Shown here piece after piece: positions 1-5,013 of a stretch of 5,512 nt of DNA. A program made the position numbers and the translations under genes. Source of the stretch: Caulobacteraceae bacterium (GTDB lineage: Bacteria > Pseudomonadota > Alphaproteobacteria > Caulobacterales > Caulobacteraceae); NCBI GenBank assembly GCA_028291305.1, contig JAQGII010000279.1, positions 1-5,512 of the forward strand, in the 5' to 3' direction. Below the pieces are notes generated by a model that worked only from the letters and a program-made list of their open reading frames with translations, was not told the origin of the DNA and did not search any database. Each line of letters begins with the position of its first letter. Within the stretch, counting starts at the first letter, position 1.

Positions 1-556
1 GTCCTGACCAGGCTTCCAGTCCCGTCCACACCAGCAGGCAGAACACCACCAGGGCCAGGCCGAGGTGGATGGTCAGGCGCTCGGGCGCGACCTCGGTGCG
101 ATCGGCCAGGCCGCTGGCCACCATCCACCAGCCCACCGCCCCCTGCAGACCGCCCAGACCCAGCAGGACCCAACAGCGCCAGATCAGCCGCGAGGGGATG
201 CGCCTGGTCAAAAGGAAGAAGAAGAACGGGGCGGCGAAGGCCACGCCGATGATCCGGCCGAGCAGGCGATGGCTCCACTCCCACCAGTAGATGGCCTTGA
301 ACCCCTCCAGGCTCATGCCCTGGTTCATGATCCGGTACTGGGGAATCTGCTGGTAGTTGTGGAACTCGGCCATCCAGGCGGCCGGGGACAGGGGTGGAAT
401 GGTCCCGCTGAGCGGCTTCCATTGCGTGATCGACAGGCCCGAGTTGGTCAGCCGGGTCGAGCCGCCCAGGATGACCATGGCGAACACCATCGCCGCCACC
501 ACGAACAGCCAGATCGCCACCGGCCGCGCCGGGCCCGATTTCAGAAACGACGTCAT
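1..556 (-). CDS. ctaA: Heme A synthase, COX15/CtaA family (partial, C-terminus outside window)
   Basis: This membrane enzyme converts heme O to heme A, the cofactor of aa3-type cytochrome oxidases. I translated 185 residues from an ATG at 556; the reading frame is still open at base 1, so roughly the second half of the protein (family usually about 330-360 residues) is missing. Visible family signatures are a first membrane segment at about residues 13-31, then [16 protein letters not shown] (31-46), the GTIPP loop (51-55), the [24 protein letters not shown] block (78-101) with the conserved Glu93 and candidate heme-ligand His96, a second membrane segment, [16 protein letters not shown] (135-150), and [12 protein letters not shown] (157-168) with another conserved His at 164. 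These match the alphaproteobacterial type. No Shine-Dalgarno sequence is evident before the ATG; a hairpin occupies that leader instead. The gene diverges from the DUF2842 gene across a 119-nt spacer. Family assignment is firm. Confidence 0.96.
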   Translation of the reverse strand, partial: MTSFLKSGPARPVAIWLFVVAAMVFAMVILGGSTRLTNSGLSITQWKPLSGTIPPLSPAAWMAEFHNYQQIPQYRIMNQGMSLEGFKAIYWWEWSHRLLGRIIGVAFAAPFFFFLLTRRIPSRLIWRCWVLLGLGGLQGAVGWWMVASGLADRTEVAPERLTIHLGLALVVFCLLVWTGLEAWSG

Positions 557-562
557 GCGCGG

Positions 563-606
563 CAAGCTACGCCCGGCTGTTGAACCCTGCAGAAGGCGTA
601 GCCTTG
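563..606 (-). promoter_or_regulatory. Hairpin in the ctaA 5' leader
   Basis: On the minus strand CAAGGCTACGCC (606-595) can pair with GGCGTAGCTTG (573-563), giving 8 + 3 base pairs with a single bulged base and a 21-nt loop. The stem ends 6 nt before the ctaA ATG, where a ribosome-binding site would normally lie. A smaller, mutually exclusive stem, AAGGC-TAC-GCCTT, uses 605-593. The pairing is read directly from the sequence; a regulatory role is inference. Confidence 0.4.
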
Positions 607-608
607 GC

Positions 609-636
609 TTGGCGCCGCGTCCACCCTGCCCTATGG
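609..636 (+). promoter_or_regulatory. Possible promoter of the DUF2842 gene
   Basis: TTGGCG (609-614) and CTATGG (631-636) are separated by 16 nt, resembling an alphaproteobacterial housekeeping promoter (TTGAC-type -35 and a TA-containing -10). It would start transcripts near 643, just ahead of the GGAG at 651. The match is only partial, so this is a weak prediction. Confidence 0.25.
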
Positions 637-650
637 CCTGGACCCTGACC

Positions 651-679
651 GGAGCAAGCCCCCCATGACCGCACGATGA
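651..679 (+). promoter_or_regulatory. Shine-Dalgarno plus four-codon mini-cistron overlapping the DUF2842 start
   Basis: GGAG at 651-654 is 10 nt from an ATG at 665 but 21 nt from the DUF2842 ATG at 676. The ATG at 665 opens a tiny frame, Met-Thr-Ala-Arg-stop, whose TGA (677-679) overlaps the real start as ATGA. The mini-cistron arises from a tandem 11-bp near-repeat, ATGACCGCACG (665-675) and ATGACCGCCCG (676-686), 10 of 11 identical. Ribosomes would probably load at 665 and re-initiate at 676; that step is inference. Confidence 0.5.
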
Positions 680-873
680 CCGCCCGCGCGCGCAAAGCCA
701 TCGGCAGCGTGGCGATCCTCGCCTTCCTGGTCTTCTACATGGGGGCGGTCTCCACCCTCGGCGACCATGTGCCCAAGGCCTGGTACTTCCAGCTCGCCTA
801 CTATGTGATCGCGGGGACGGCGTGGGGCGCGCCCGTCATTCCCCTGATCGCCTGGATGAACCGCGGTAAATAG
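676..873 (+). CDS. DUF2842 family small inner-membrane protein
   Basis: The 65-residue product begins [15 protein letters not shown] and ends [10 protein letters not shown], the pattern I associate with the alphaproteobacterial DUF2842 family: a short basic N-terminus (Arg4, Arg6, Lys7), a membrane helix at about 10-28, a short polar link containing GDHVPKAW (29-36), and a second hydrophobic stretch at about 37-60 ending in a basic tail. That predicts a two-span inner-membrane protein; no function is known to me. Length is typical for the family. The ATG at 676 is the only in-frame start that keeps the family N-terminus. Its ribosome-binding site is oddly placed because of the upstream mini-cistron. 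It lies head-to-head with ctaA, so a role near the respiratory membrane is conceivable but unproven. Confidence 0.85.
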   Translation: MTARARKAIGSVAILAFLVFYMGAVSTLGDHVPKAWYFQLAYYVIAGTAWGAPVIPLIAWMNRGK

Positions 874-875
874 CC

Positions 876-890
876 CGGTCCCCAGGACCG
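876..890 (+). terminator. Short hairpin after the DUF2842 gene, possible terminator
   Basis: CGGTCC (876-881) and GGACCG (885-890) form a perfect 6-bp stem with a CCA loop, 2 nt after the stop codon. There is no T-run behind it, so it may be only a weak or factor-dependent 3' end, or an RNA-stabilising stem. Confidence 0.3.
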
Positions 891-893
891 CTG

Positions 894-908
894 TTCGAGC
901 GCCTGGGA
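894..908 (+). repeat. 15-bp direct repeat, copy 1
   Basis: TTCGAGCGCCTGGGA occurs here and identically at 1822-1836, both in non-coding DNA beside gene 3' ends. In this copy the AGCG at 898-901 pairs with CGCT at 889-892 to make a small stem. Two copies in 5.5 kb could be a dispersed intergenic element or chance. Confidence 0.45.
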
Positions 909-977
909 CATAGAACCCTTCGCAGCGGCGCGCATTCCATAGACGGCGCGACCCATGGACCGCGCGAGGAGGCCCCA

Positions 978-1280
978 ATGGCGGTATTGGCGATCTTTAC
1001 AGGGCGTGGCGTCACCACGCGGATGTACGACGATCTTCGGGCGGACATCGACTGGGAGCACCGGAAGCCGCCCGGCGCCGTCTTCCACGCGACGGGCGTC
1101 GACGCCGCCGGCGAGCTGCATGTGGCCGACGTCTGGGAGTCGAAGGAGGCCCTCGACGCATTCATCGCCGCCCGCCTGACGCCGGCGTTCCGCAAGCTTC
1201 ACATCCCGCCGCCCGACGTCGAGTTTTTCGACATCTACAACGCGACCGCCTTCGACGCGGTGGACCGCTACAAGGTCTGA
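978..1280 (+). CDS. ABM-like dimeric alpha/beta-barrel protein, function unknown
   Basis: The 100-residue product resembles small proteins of the ferredoxin-like dimeric alpha/beta-barrel superfamily, often labelled antibiotic biosynthesis monooxygenase-like. Visible features are an N-terminal beta strand MAVLAIFTG, a helix around 14-24, PPGAVFHATG (31-40) with His37, a central strand ELHVADVWES (46-55), a helix KEALDAFIAARLTPAFRKL (56-74), and a late strand VEFFDIYNA (81-89). The VADVWES...AFIAARLTPAF pattern is typical of the group. No catalytic residues can be named, and many members have no shown enzyme activity. The start is well supported: AGGAGG at 967-972 sits 5 nt before the ATG. The gene converges on the next operon with only 2 nt between stop codons. 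Superfamily call is likely; a specific substrate cannot be given. Confidence 0.75.
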   Translation: MAVLAIFTGRGVTTRMYDDLRADIDWEHRKPPGAVFHATGVDAAGELHVADVWESKEALDAFIAARLTPAFRKLHIPPPDVEFFDIYNATAFDAVDRYKV

Positions 1281-1282
1281 CC

Positions 1283-1465
1283 TCAGTCGTGCTTCTCGGC
1301 ATACTGCCGCCGCAGACCCGTCAGCACCGTCTCCAGGCGCGCGATGATCTCCAGGTCCGCGTCCTCCAGGGATCCCCGGGCGAAGACCACGCCGATCGCA
1401 TCGGCGAGCCGGTCCTCCACCTCGATCTCGAGGTCGGCCAGCGATTCAATTCTGAGGTTTGGCAT
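1283..1465 (-). CDS. Small acidic protein of unknown function, second gene of the RHH unit
   Basis: The frame encodes 60 residues from an ATG at 1465. I prefer this start to one 50 codons further upstream because AGGTGA lies 4 nt before it, and because the longer version reads through the RHH gene in another frame with Arg/Pro/Ser-rich shadow sequence. The product MPNLRIESLADLEIEVEDRL... carries 14 Asp/Glu against 7 Arg/Lys and looks mainly helical: one amphipathic segment at about 8-30 and another at about 33-56, with no membrane span or signal peptide. I do not recognise the family. It follows the RHH gene by 37 nt on the same strand, so co-transcription is likely and it may bind or modulate that regulator. 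A toxin role is not supported: it is short, acidic and has no known toxin motif. Confidence 0.6.
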   Translation of the reverse strand: MPNLRIESLADLEIEVEDRLADAIGVVFARGSLEDADLEIIARLETVLTGLRRQYAEKHD

Positions 1466-1502
1466 CGTTTCACCTGGGGACGACCTTGGGGGCCGGGTCG
1501 TT

Positions 1503-1712
1503 TCAGTCTCCGCTATCGAGGGTGGCCCGCACCTTGGCCATGACCAGCCGGCGGATGGCTTCGGGCCGCGTGACCAGCTGGCTTCGCGTCGCGATCCACG
1601 CGTCCAGGGCGGCAAGCTGGTCGGGCTGCAGGCGCACGCCCACCATCACCCCCTTGCCTGTCGGCTTGGGCCCGCGCCGTTTCCGCGTTGACACGGTCTC
1701 GTCCTGGCTCAT
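1503..1712 (-). CDS. Ribbon-helix-helix (CopG/Arc-like) DNA-binding protein
   Basis: The 69-residue product has a basic N-terminal arm, RKRRGPKPTGKG (10-21), somewhat like an AT-hook. It is followed by a ribbon-helix-helix core: beta strand VMVGVRL (22-28), helix A at about PDQLAALDAWIATR (30-43), and helix B at about RPEAIRRLVMAKVRATL (49-65). RHH proteins bind operator DNA as dimers through the strand, and short ones are often autoregulators or antitoxins. The ATG at 1712 has no clear Shine-Dalgarno sequence; the leader is GTTATCACAGTTGCC, which could hold a TATC-type -10 close to the start. It precedes the 60-residue acidic protein by 37 nt. The RHH fold is well supported; the target and biological role are not known, and a solitary regulator is as plausible as one part of a two-gene module. 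Confidence 0.75.
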   Translation of the reverse strand: MSQDETVSTRKRRGPKPTGKGVMVGVRLQPDQLAALDAWIATRSQLVTRPEAIRRLVMAKVRATLDSGD

Positions 1713-1821
1713 GGCAACTGTGATAACAAACGGCCGGAGCGGGAAGTTGCGACTGGGCGAATTTGACCGGGATGGGTCGCCGAGGCGCCGGACGCGGGCC
1801 GGTCGTCACCGAGCCTGCTCT

Positions 1822-1836
1822 TTCGAGCGCCTGGGA
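1822..1836 (+). repeat. 15-bp direct repeat, copy 2
   Basis: This is identical to 894-908. Its GAGC (1825-1828) pairs with GCTC at 1817-1820; read on the minus strand this is a GCUC-GAAA-GAGC stem with a GNRA-type tetraloop. It abuts and overlaps by 3 nt the terminator that follows tRNA-Pro. Confidence 0.45.
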
Positions 1837-1862
1837 AAAACAGCCTGGGGGCCCGTTTTTCC
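1834..1862 (-). terminator. Intrinsic terminator of tRNA-Pro, symmetrical
   Basis: GGAAAAAC and GTTTTTCC are perfect inverted 8-bp arms (1862-1855 and 1841-1834 on the minus strand). Between them GCC-CCCA-GGC extends the stem past one bulged G. The minus-strand transcript ends in UGUUUUUCC, 11 nt beyond the CCA end of the tRNA. Because both arms carry A/T runs, it could also work for plus-strand transcripts. Confidence 0.75.
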
Positions 1863-1873
1863 TTTAGAATCAA

Positions 1874-1950
<77 letters not shown>

Positions 1951-1961
1951 ACAGAGCGGGC

Positions 1962-1990
1962 CTTATAGGGGCCGACTCCTGCATGGGCAA
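1962..1990 (-). promoter_or_regulatory. Promoter of tRNA-Pro
   Basis: On the minus strand TTGCCC (1990-1985) and TATAAG (1967-1962) are separated by exactly 17 nt. Transcription would start about 5 nt before the mature tRNA end. The stretch after the -10 is GC-rich (GCCCGC), as is usual at stringently controlled stable-RNA promoters. A GANTC site (GACTC, 1974-1978) sits in the spacer. Confidence 0.65.
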
Positions 1991-2009
1991 TCGGAAATCC
2001 GGCCGCGGG

Positions 2010-2459
2010 CTAAGAGCCGGAAAGCAGGCCGTTCAGCCGCGCCTTGGCGGTTTCCAGCGCATCCAGCGCGTCGAGCAGGCCCTGCTCGGAGTCCGCCCTC
2101 ATCGGCGGCTCCAAATCCTCCCGGCGGGCCATGTCCGGCACGTCGCCGTCGAACACCGGCGCCATGCCATGGGCCAGCGGGTGTTCGTCGCCGCCGGCGG
2201 CGGCCAGCAGGCGCTTGACGCCCTGCTCCTTGTGCAGCCGCTGCACGCCCTTGATGGTGTAGCCGTCGTCGTGCAGCAGGACGCGCACGCCGCGCAGGAC
2301 GTCGAGGTCCTGGGGCCGGTAGAAGCGCCGGCCCCCGGCCCGCTTCATCGGCCGGATGAAGGAGAATTTGGTTTCCCAGAAGCGCAGCACATGCTGCGGC
2401 ACGCCCAGCTCTTCCGAGGCTTCGGAGATGGTGCGAAAGGCCTGGGGTCCCTTCGTCAC
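2010..2459 (-). CDS. MerR-family transcriptional regulator
   Basis: The 149-residue protein has a MerR-type winged helix-turn-helix at its N-terminus: FRTISEASEELGVPQHVLRFWETKF (8-32) is the helix-turn-helix with the family's LRFWE turn, and GGRRFYRPQDLDVL (42-55) is the wing and following helix. LLHDDGYTIKGVQRLHKEQGV (61-81) is the third part of the domain. The C-terminal part (about 85-125) is acidic and probably flexible, ending in a helix SEQGLLDALDALETAKARLNGLL (124-146) that may dimerise. There are no paired cysteines for metal sensing and no drug-binding domain, so the signal is unknown. The start is a GTG 10 nt after the ihfA stop, with only a weak CAGG ahead of it, so translation may be coupled to ihfA. 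A MerR protein directly behind ihfA is, as I recall, a common alphaproteobacterial arrangement. Confidence 0.92.
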   Translation of the reverse strand: MTKGPQAFRTISEASEELGVPQHVLRFWETKFSFIRPMKRAGGRRFYRPQDLDVLRGVRVLLHDDGYTIKGVQRLHKEQGVKRLLAAAGGDEHPLAHGMAPVFDGDVPDMARREDLEPPMRADSEQGLLDALDALETAKARLNGLLSGS

Positions 2460-2469
2460 GCGCCTGCGC

Positions 2470-2772
2470 CTACTCCGTCAAGGCGCGCTCGATGCGCGCC
2501 TTCATGACCTGCGACGCGCGGAAACCGATCACGCGGCGCGGTTCGATCGAGGCCGGCTCGCCGGTCTTGGGATTGCGGCCCATGCGGGCGCGCTTGGCGC
2601 GCACCTGGAAGACGCCGAAACCGGACAGCTTCACGGCGGCCCCGCGCTCGAGCGCCTCGGCCACCAGATCGAGCGTGCGCTCAACCAGACCGGCGCAATC
2701 CTGACGCGTCAGCCCCACTTCCTCGTGGACGGCTTCGCATAGATCGGCGCGCGTCAGCGTACGTCCCTTCAT
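2470..2772 (-). CDS. ihfA: Integration host factor subunit alpha
   Basis: IHF alpha pairs with IHF beta to bind the DNA minor groove and bend it sharply, acting in replication, recombination and sigma54-dependent transcription. The 100-residue product matches the usual family length. It shows LTRADLCEAVHEEVGLTRQDC (6-26), the core strand block VKLSGFGVFQVRAKRARMGRNPKTGE (47-72), in which Pro68 is the expected intercalating proline, and IEPRRVIGFRASQVMKARI (76-94). I chose the ATG at 2772 over a start 28 codons upstream: it gives the family N-terminus (MKGRTLTRADL), has a G-rich GGTGGGGG ahead of it, and the extra residues resemble nothing in the family. A good promoter lies about 30 nt upstream, separating it from fabH. 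The MerR-family gene follows after 10 nt. Confidence 0.96.
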   Translation of the reverse strand: MKGRTLTRADLCEAVHEEVGLTRQDCAGLVERTLDLVAEALERGAAVKLSGFGVFQVRAKRARMGRNPKTGEPASIEPRRVIGFRASQVMKARIERALTE

Positions 2773-2802
2773 CTCGGCCCCCACCGAACTTGAACCAAGC
2801 CC

Positions 2803-2832
2803 TACGTAGCCGCGATTAATGGGGAAAGTCAA
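2803..2832 (-). promoter_or_regulatory. Promoter upstream of ihfA
   Basis: On the minus strand TTGACT (2832-2827) is followed after 16 nt by GCTACGTA (2810-2803), close to the Caulobacter housekeeping pattern TTGAC ... GCTANAWC. The -35 lies inside the inverted repeat AAGTC-TTT-GACTT (2838-2826), and the spacer holds CCATTAATCGCGG, a motif also found before plsX. The leader to the ihfA ATG would be about 25-30 nt. Confidence 0.5.
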
Positions 2833-2919
2833 AGACTTCGCAAGGGACGGCGCCACTACAGGTCAGGATGCTCCCCGGGCGCGCCCTGAACACCGCATTC
2901 GCCGGCATGAGGGGCGTTT

Positions 2920-3906
2920 TCAGAAGCGCAGGACGCAGGCGCCCCAGGTCAGTCCGCCGCCCATCGCTTCCATCAGCAGCAGCTGGCCGGGTCGGACCCG
3001 TCCGTCCTCCACCGCCTTGGCCAGAGCCAGGGGGATCGAGGCCGCCGAGGTGTTGGCATGCTCGGCGATGGTGGAGACGACCTTGTCTTCGGACACGCCC
3101 AGACGGTGGGCGACTCCGGCCAGGATGCGCTGGTTGGCCTGGTGCGGAATGAACCAGTCGACGTCGGCCACGGCGACGCCCGCCGCCGCCGCCGCGCCCT
3201 CGACCGCCTCGGCGATGTTGATTACCGCGTGCTTGAACACATGGTTGCCCTGCATGCGCAGCTTGCCGACCGTGCCGGTGGAGGACGGGCCGCCGTCGAC
3301 GTAGAGCAGGTCCTGCTTGGTCCCGTCGGCGCGCAGGGCAAAGCCGAGCAGGCCGCGGTCGGCCGTGGTCCCCTGCCCCGCCGCGGGCTCCAGCACCACC
3401 GCGCCGGCGCCGTCGCCGAACAGCACGCAGGTGCCCCGGTCGGTCCAGTCCATCAGCCGCGACATGGTCTCCGCCCCGATCACCAGGGCGCATTTGGACA
3501 TGCCCCGGGCGACGAAGCCGTCGGCCACGCTCAGGGCGTAGACGAAGCCCGAGCAGACCGCCTGCACGTCGAAGGCCACGCCGATGGGGCAGCCGAGCTT
3601 GCGCTGGACGATGGCGGCGGTGGCCGGGAAGGTCAGGTCGGGCGTGGTGGTGGCCACGATGATCAGGTCGACGTCCGCCGCGCTGCGGCCGGCGGCGGCC
3701 AGCGCCTTGCCGGCGGCCTCCACGGCGAGGTCCGAGGTGAACTGGCCCTCCTCGGCCCAGTGGCGGCGGCGGATGCCGGTCCGCTCGACGATCCAGGCGT
3801 CGTTGGTGTCGACGATCTTCTCCAGGTCGGCGTTGGTGACCACCTTCTCGGGCAGGTAGCCGCCGACCCCGGTCACGACGCTGCGCAGGATGGAACCACT
3901 GGTCAC
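2920..3906 (-). CDS. fabH: 3-oxoacyl-ACP synthase III (KAS III)
   Basis: FabH condenses acetyl-CoA (or another short acyl-CoA) with malonyl-ACP to start type II fatty-acid synthesis in the cytoplasm. The 328-residue product has the thiolase fold and its catalytic triad: Cys118 in FDVQAVCSGFVYAL (112-125), His255 in WFIPHQANQR (251-260) and Asn285 in AEHANTSAAS (281-290). Further signatures are the N-terminal TGVGGYLPEKVVTN (12-25), DAWIVERTGIRRRH (36-49), FGDGAGAVVLE (163-173) and the C-terminal GGGLTWGA (316-323). Length is normal (about 320-330). It starts with GTG at 3906, 10 nt after the plsX stop, with no good Shine-Dalgarno sequence in the gap, which suggests translational coupling to plsX. 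The plsX-fabH pairing is widespread. Behind it lies a 147-nt spacer containing the ihfA promoter. Confidence 0.97.
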   Translation of the reverse strand: MTSGSILRSVVTGVGGYLPEKVVTNADLEKIVDTNDAWIVERTGIRRRHWAEEGQFTSDLAVEAAGKALAAAGRSAADVDLIIVATTTPDLTFPATAAIVQRKLGCPIGVAFDVQAVCSGFVYALSVADGFVARGMSKCALVIGAETMSRLMDWTDRGTCVLFGDGAGAVVLEPAAGQGTTADRGLLGFALRADGTKQDLLYVDGGPSSTGTVGKLRMQGNHVFKHAVINIAEAVEGAAAAAGVAVADVDWFIPHQANQRILAGVAHRLGVSEDKVVSTIAEHANTSAASIPLALAKAVEDGRVRPGQLLLMEAMGGGLTWGACVLRF

Positions 3907-3916
3907 GATACTGAAC

Positions 3917-4996
3917 TCACTGAGCGCTCTCCGCGGGCTCCGCCGCCGGACCAGCGGATCCAGGCCCCGGCAGCGCGGCCGCCAACTGCTTCATGTTGCG
4001 ATCGATCTGCGCCGCGTAGTCGCTGCTGGCAAGGTCGGCCGCGATACGGATGGCGTTGGCGTAGCCGCGCGCGTCGGCGCCGCCGTGGCTCTTGACCACG
4101 ATGCCGTTGAGCCCGAGCAGCGGGCCGCCGTTGACCGAGCTGGGGTCCAGCCGGTCGCGCATCTTGTGCAGGGCCGGGGCCGCGATCATCGCGCCGATCT
4201 TGGCCTGCAGGCTGGAATTGAAGGCTTCGCGCATCACCGAGCGCACGAAGCGGGCGGTGCCCTCGGCGGTCTTCAGCGCGATATTGCCGGAGAAGCCGTC
4301 GGTGACGACCACGTCCACGGTGCCCTTGGCGATGTCGTCGCCTTCGACGAAGCCGCGGTAATCGAGGTCCAGGCCGGCCTCGCGCAGGATCTTGTGGGCC
4401 TCGCGGACCTCCTCGTGCCCCTTCTGCTCCTCGGAGCCCACGTTGAGCAGGCCGACGCTGGGCCGATGGGCGCCGTGGACGGCGCAGTGGAAGGCCTCGC
4501 CCATGATGGCGAACTCGACCAGCTGGGCCGCGTCGCTGGAGACGTTGGCGCCGACGTCCAGCACGGCGGTGACGCCGCGCATGGTCGGCCAGCTGGCGAC
4601 GATGGCCGGGCGGTCGAGACCGCCGGTCATGCGCAGGAGCAGCTTGGAGATGGCCATCAGGCCGCCGGTGTTGCCGGCGGACACGGCCGCCTGGGCATCG
4701 CCGTCCTTGACCGCCTCGACGGCGTTCCACAGGCTGGAGCCCTTGCCCCGGCGCAGGGCCTGGGCGGCCTTTTCGTCCGAAGCGATGACCTTGTCGGTAT
4801 GGCGCACCTCGCAGGCGGCGCGCGCCTTGGGGTGCCTGGCCAGCTCGGCGTTGATCTGGGCCTCGTCGCCGAACAGCAGGAATCGCACCTGGCGGCCGCC
4901 GAATCCTTCCAGCGCCTGGGCTACGCCCGGCACTGCCACGGCGGGACCGTGATCGCCGCCCATGGCGTCGATGGAGATCACGATGGAATCGGACAC
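3917..4996 (-). CDS. plsX: Phosphate acyltransferase PlsX
   Basis: PlsX converts acyl-ACP plus phosphate to acyl-phosphate, the donor used by the membrane enzyme PlsY to begin phospholipid synthesis; it is a peripheral membrane enzyme. The 359-residue product shows the family blocks in order: IDAMGGDHGP (9-18), AAVSAGNTGGLM (103-114), AVLDVGANV (144-152), VGLLNVGSEEQKG (181-193), FVEGDDIAKG (216-225), DVVVTDGFSGNIALKT (228-243) and GGPLLGLNGIVVKSHGGAD (290-308). A Pro/Ala/Ser-rich tail (about 341-359) is probably disordered and makes it slightly longer than many homologues. The GTG at 4996 is the first possible start after an in-frame TAA seven codons upstream. GGAGGG lies 11 nt before it, with a small hairpin in the spacer. 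It follows the DUF177 gene by 73 nt and leads into fabH. Confidence 0.97.
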   Translation of the reverse strand: MSDSIVISIDAMGGDHGPAVAVPGVAQALEGFGGRQVRFLLFGDEAQINAELARHPKARAACEVRHTDKVIASDEKAAQALRRGKGSSLWNAVEAVKDGDAQAAVSAGNTGGLMAISKLLLRMTGGLDRPAIVASWPTMRGVTAVLDVGANVSSDAAQLVEFAIMGEAFHCAVHGAHRPSVGLLNVGSEEQKGHEEVREAHKILREAGLDLDYRGFVEGDDIAKGTVDVVVTDGFSGNIALKTAEGTARFVRSVMREAFNSSLQAKIGAMIAAPALHKMRDRLDPSSVNGGPLLGLNGIVVKSHGGADARGYANAIRIAADLASSDYAAQIDRNMKQLAAALPGPGSAGPAAEPAESAQ

Positions 4997-5013
4997 GCGG
5001 CCTGAGGCCCTCC
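4997..5013 (-). promoter_or_regulatory. plsX ribosome-binding site with hairpin in the spacer
   Basis: GGAGGG (5013-5008) is a strong Shine-Dalgarno sequence but lies 11 nt from the GTG, longer than the usual 5-9. The intervening GGCC-TCA-GGCC (5009-4999) can form a 4-bp stem that uses the last two G of the SD and would bring GGAG closer to the start when folded. The sequence is clear; the effect on translation is inference. Confidence 0.45.

Noticed and set aside
65..583. 172-codon plus-strand open frame at the left edge
   Set aside because: It is antisense to heme A synthase, whose conserved motifs lie on the minus strand through the same bases.
801..1202. Minus-strand open frames opposite the DUF2842 and ABM-like genes
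   Set aside because: They overlap real plus-strand genes, lack ribosome-binding sites and have no family resemblance.
1283..1712. Classical type II toxin-antitoxin system
   Set aside because: The RHH protein could be an antitoxin, but the 60-residue partner is acidic and shows no RelE, PIN, CcdB or HipA-like motif, so the call is not supported.
2773..2856. 28-codon N-terminal extension of ihfA
   Set aside because: The extension covers the predicted promoter and has no counterpart in IHF alpha proteins; the ATG at 2772 gives the normal 100-residue length.
3058..4095. 345-codon plus-strand open frame opposite fabH
   Set aside because: It is an antisense shadow in high-GC DNA, rich in Gly/Ala/Asp/His with no recognisable domain, and lies entirely over the certain fabH and plsX genes.
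3890..5005. 371-codon plus-strand open frame opposite plsX
   Set aside because: It mirrors the plsX codons, is low in complexity and has no family features.
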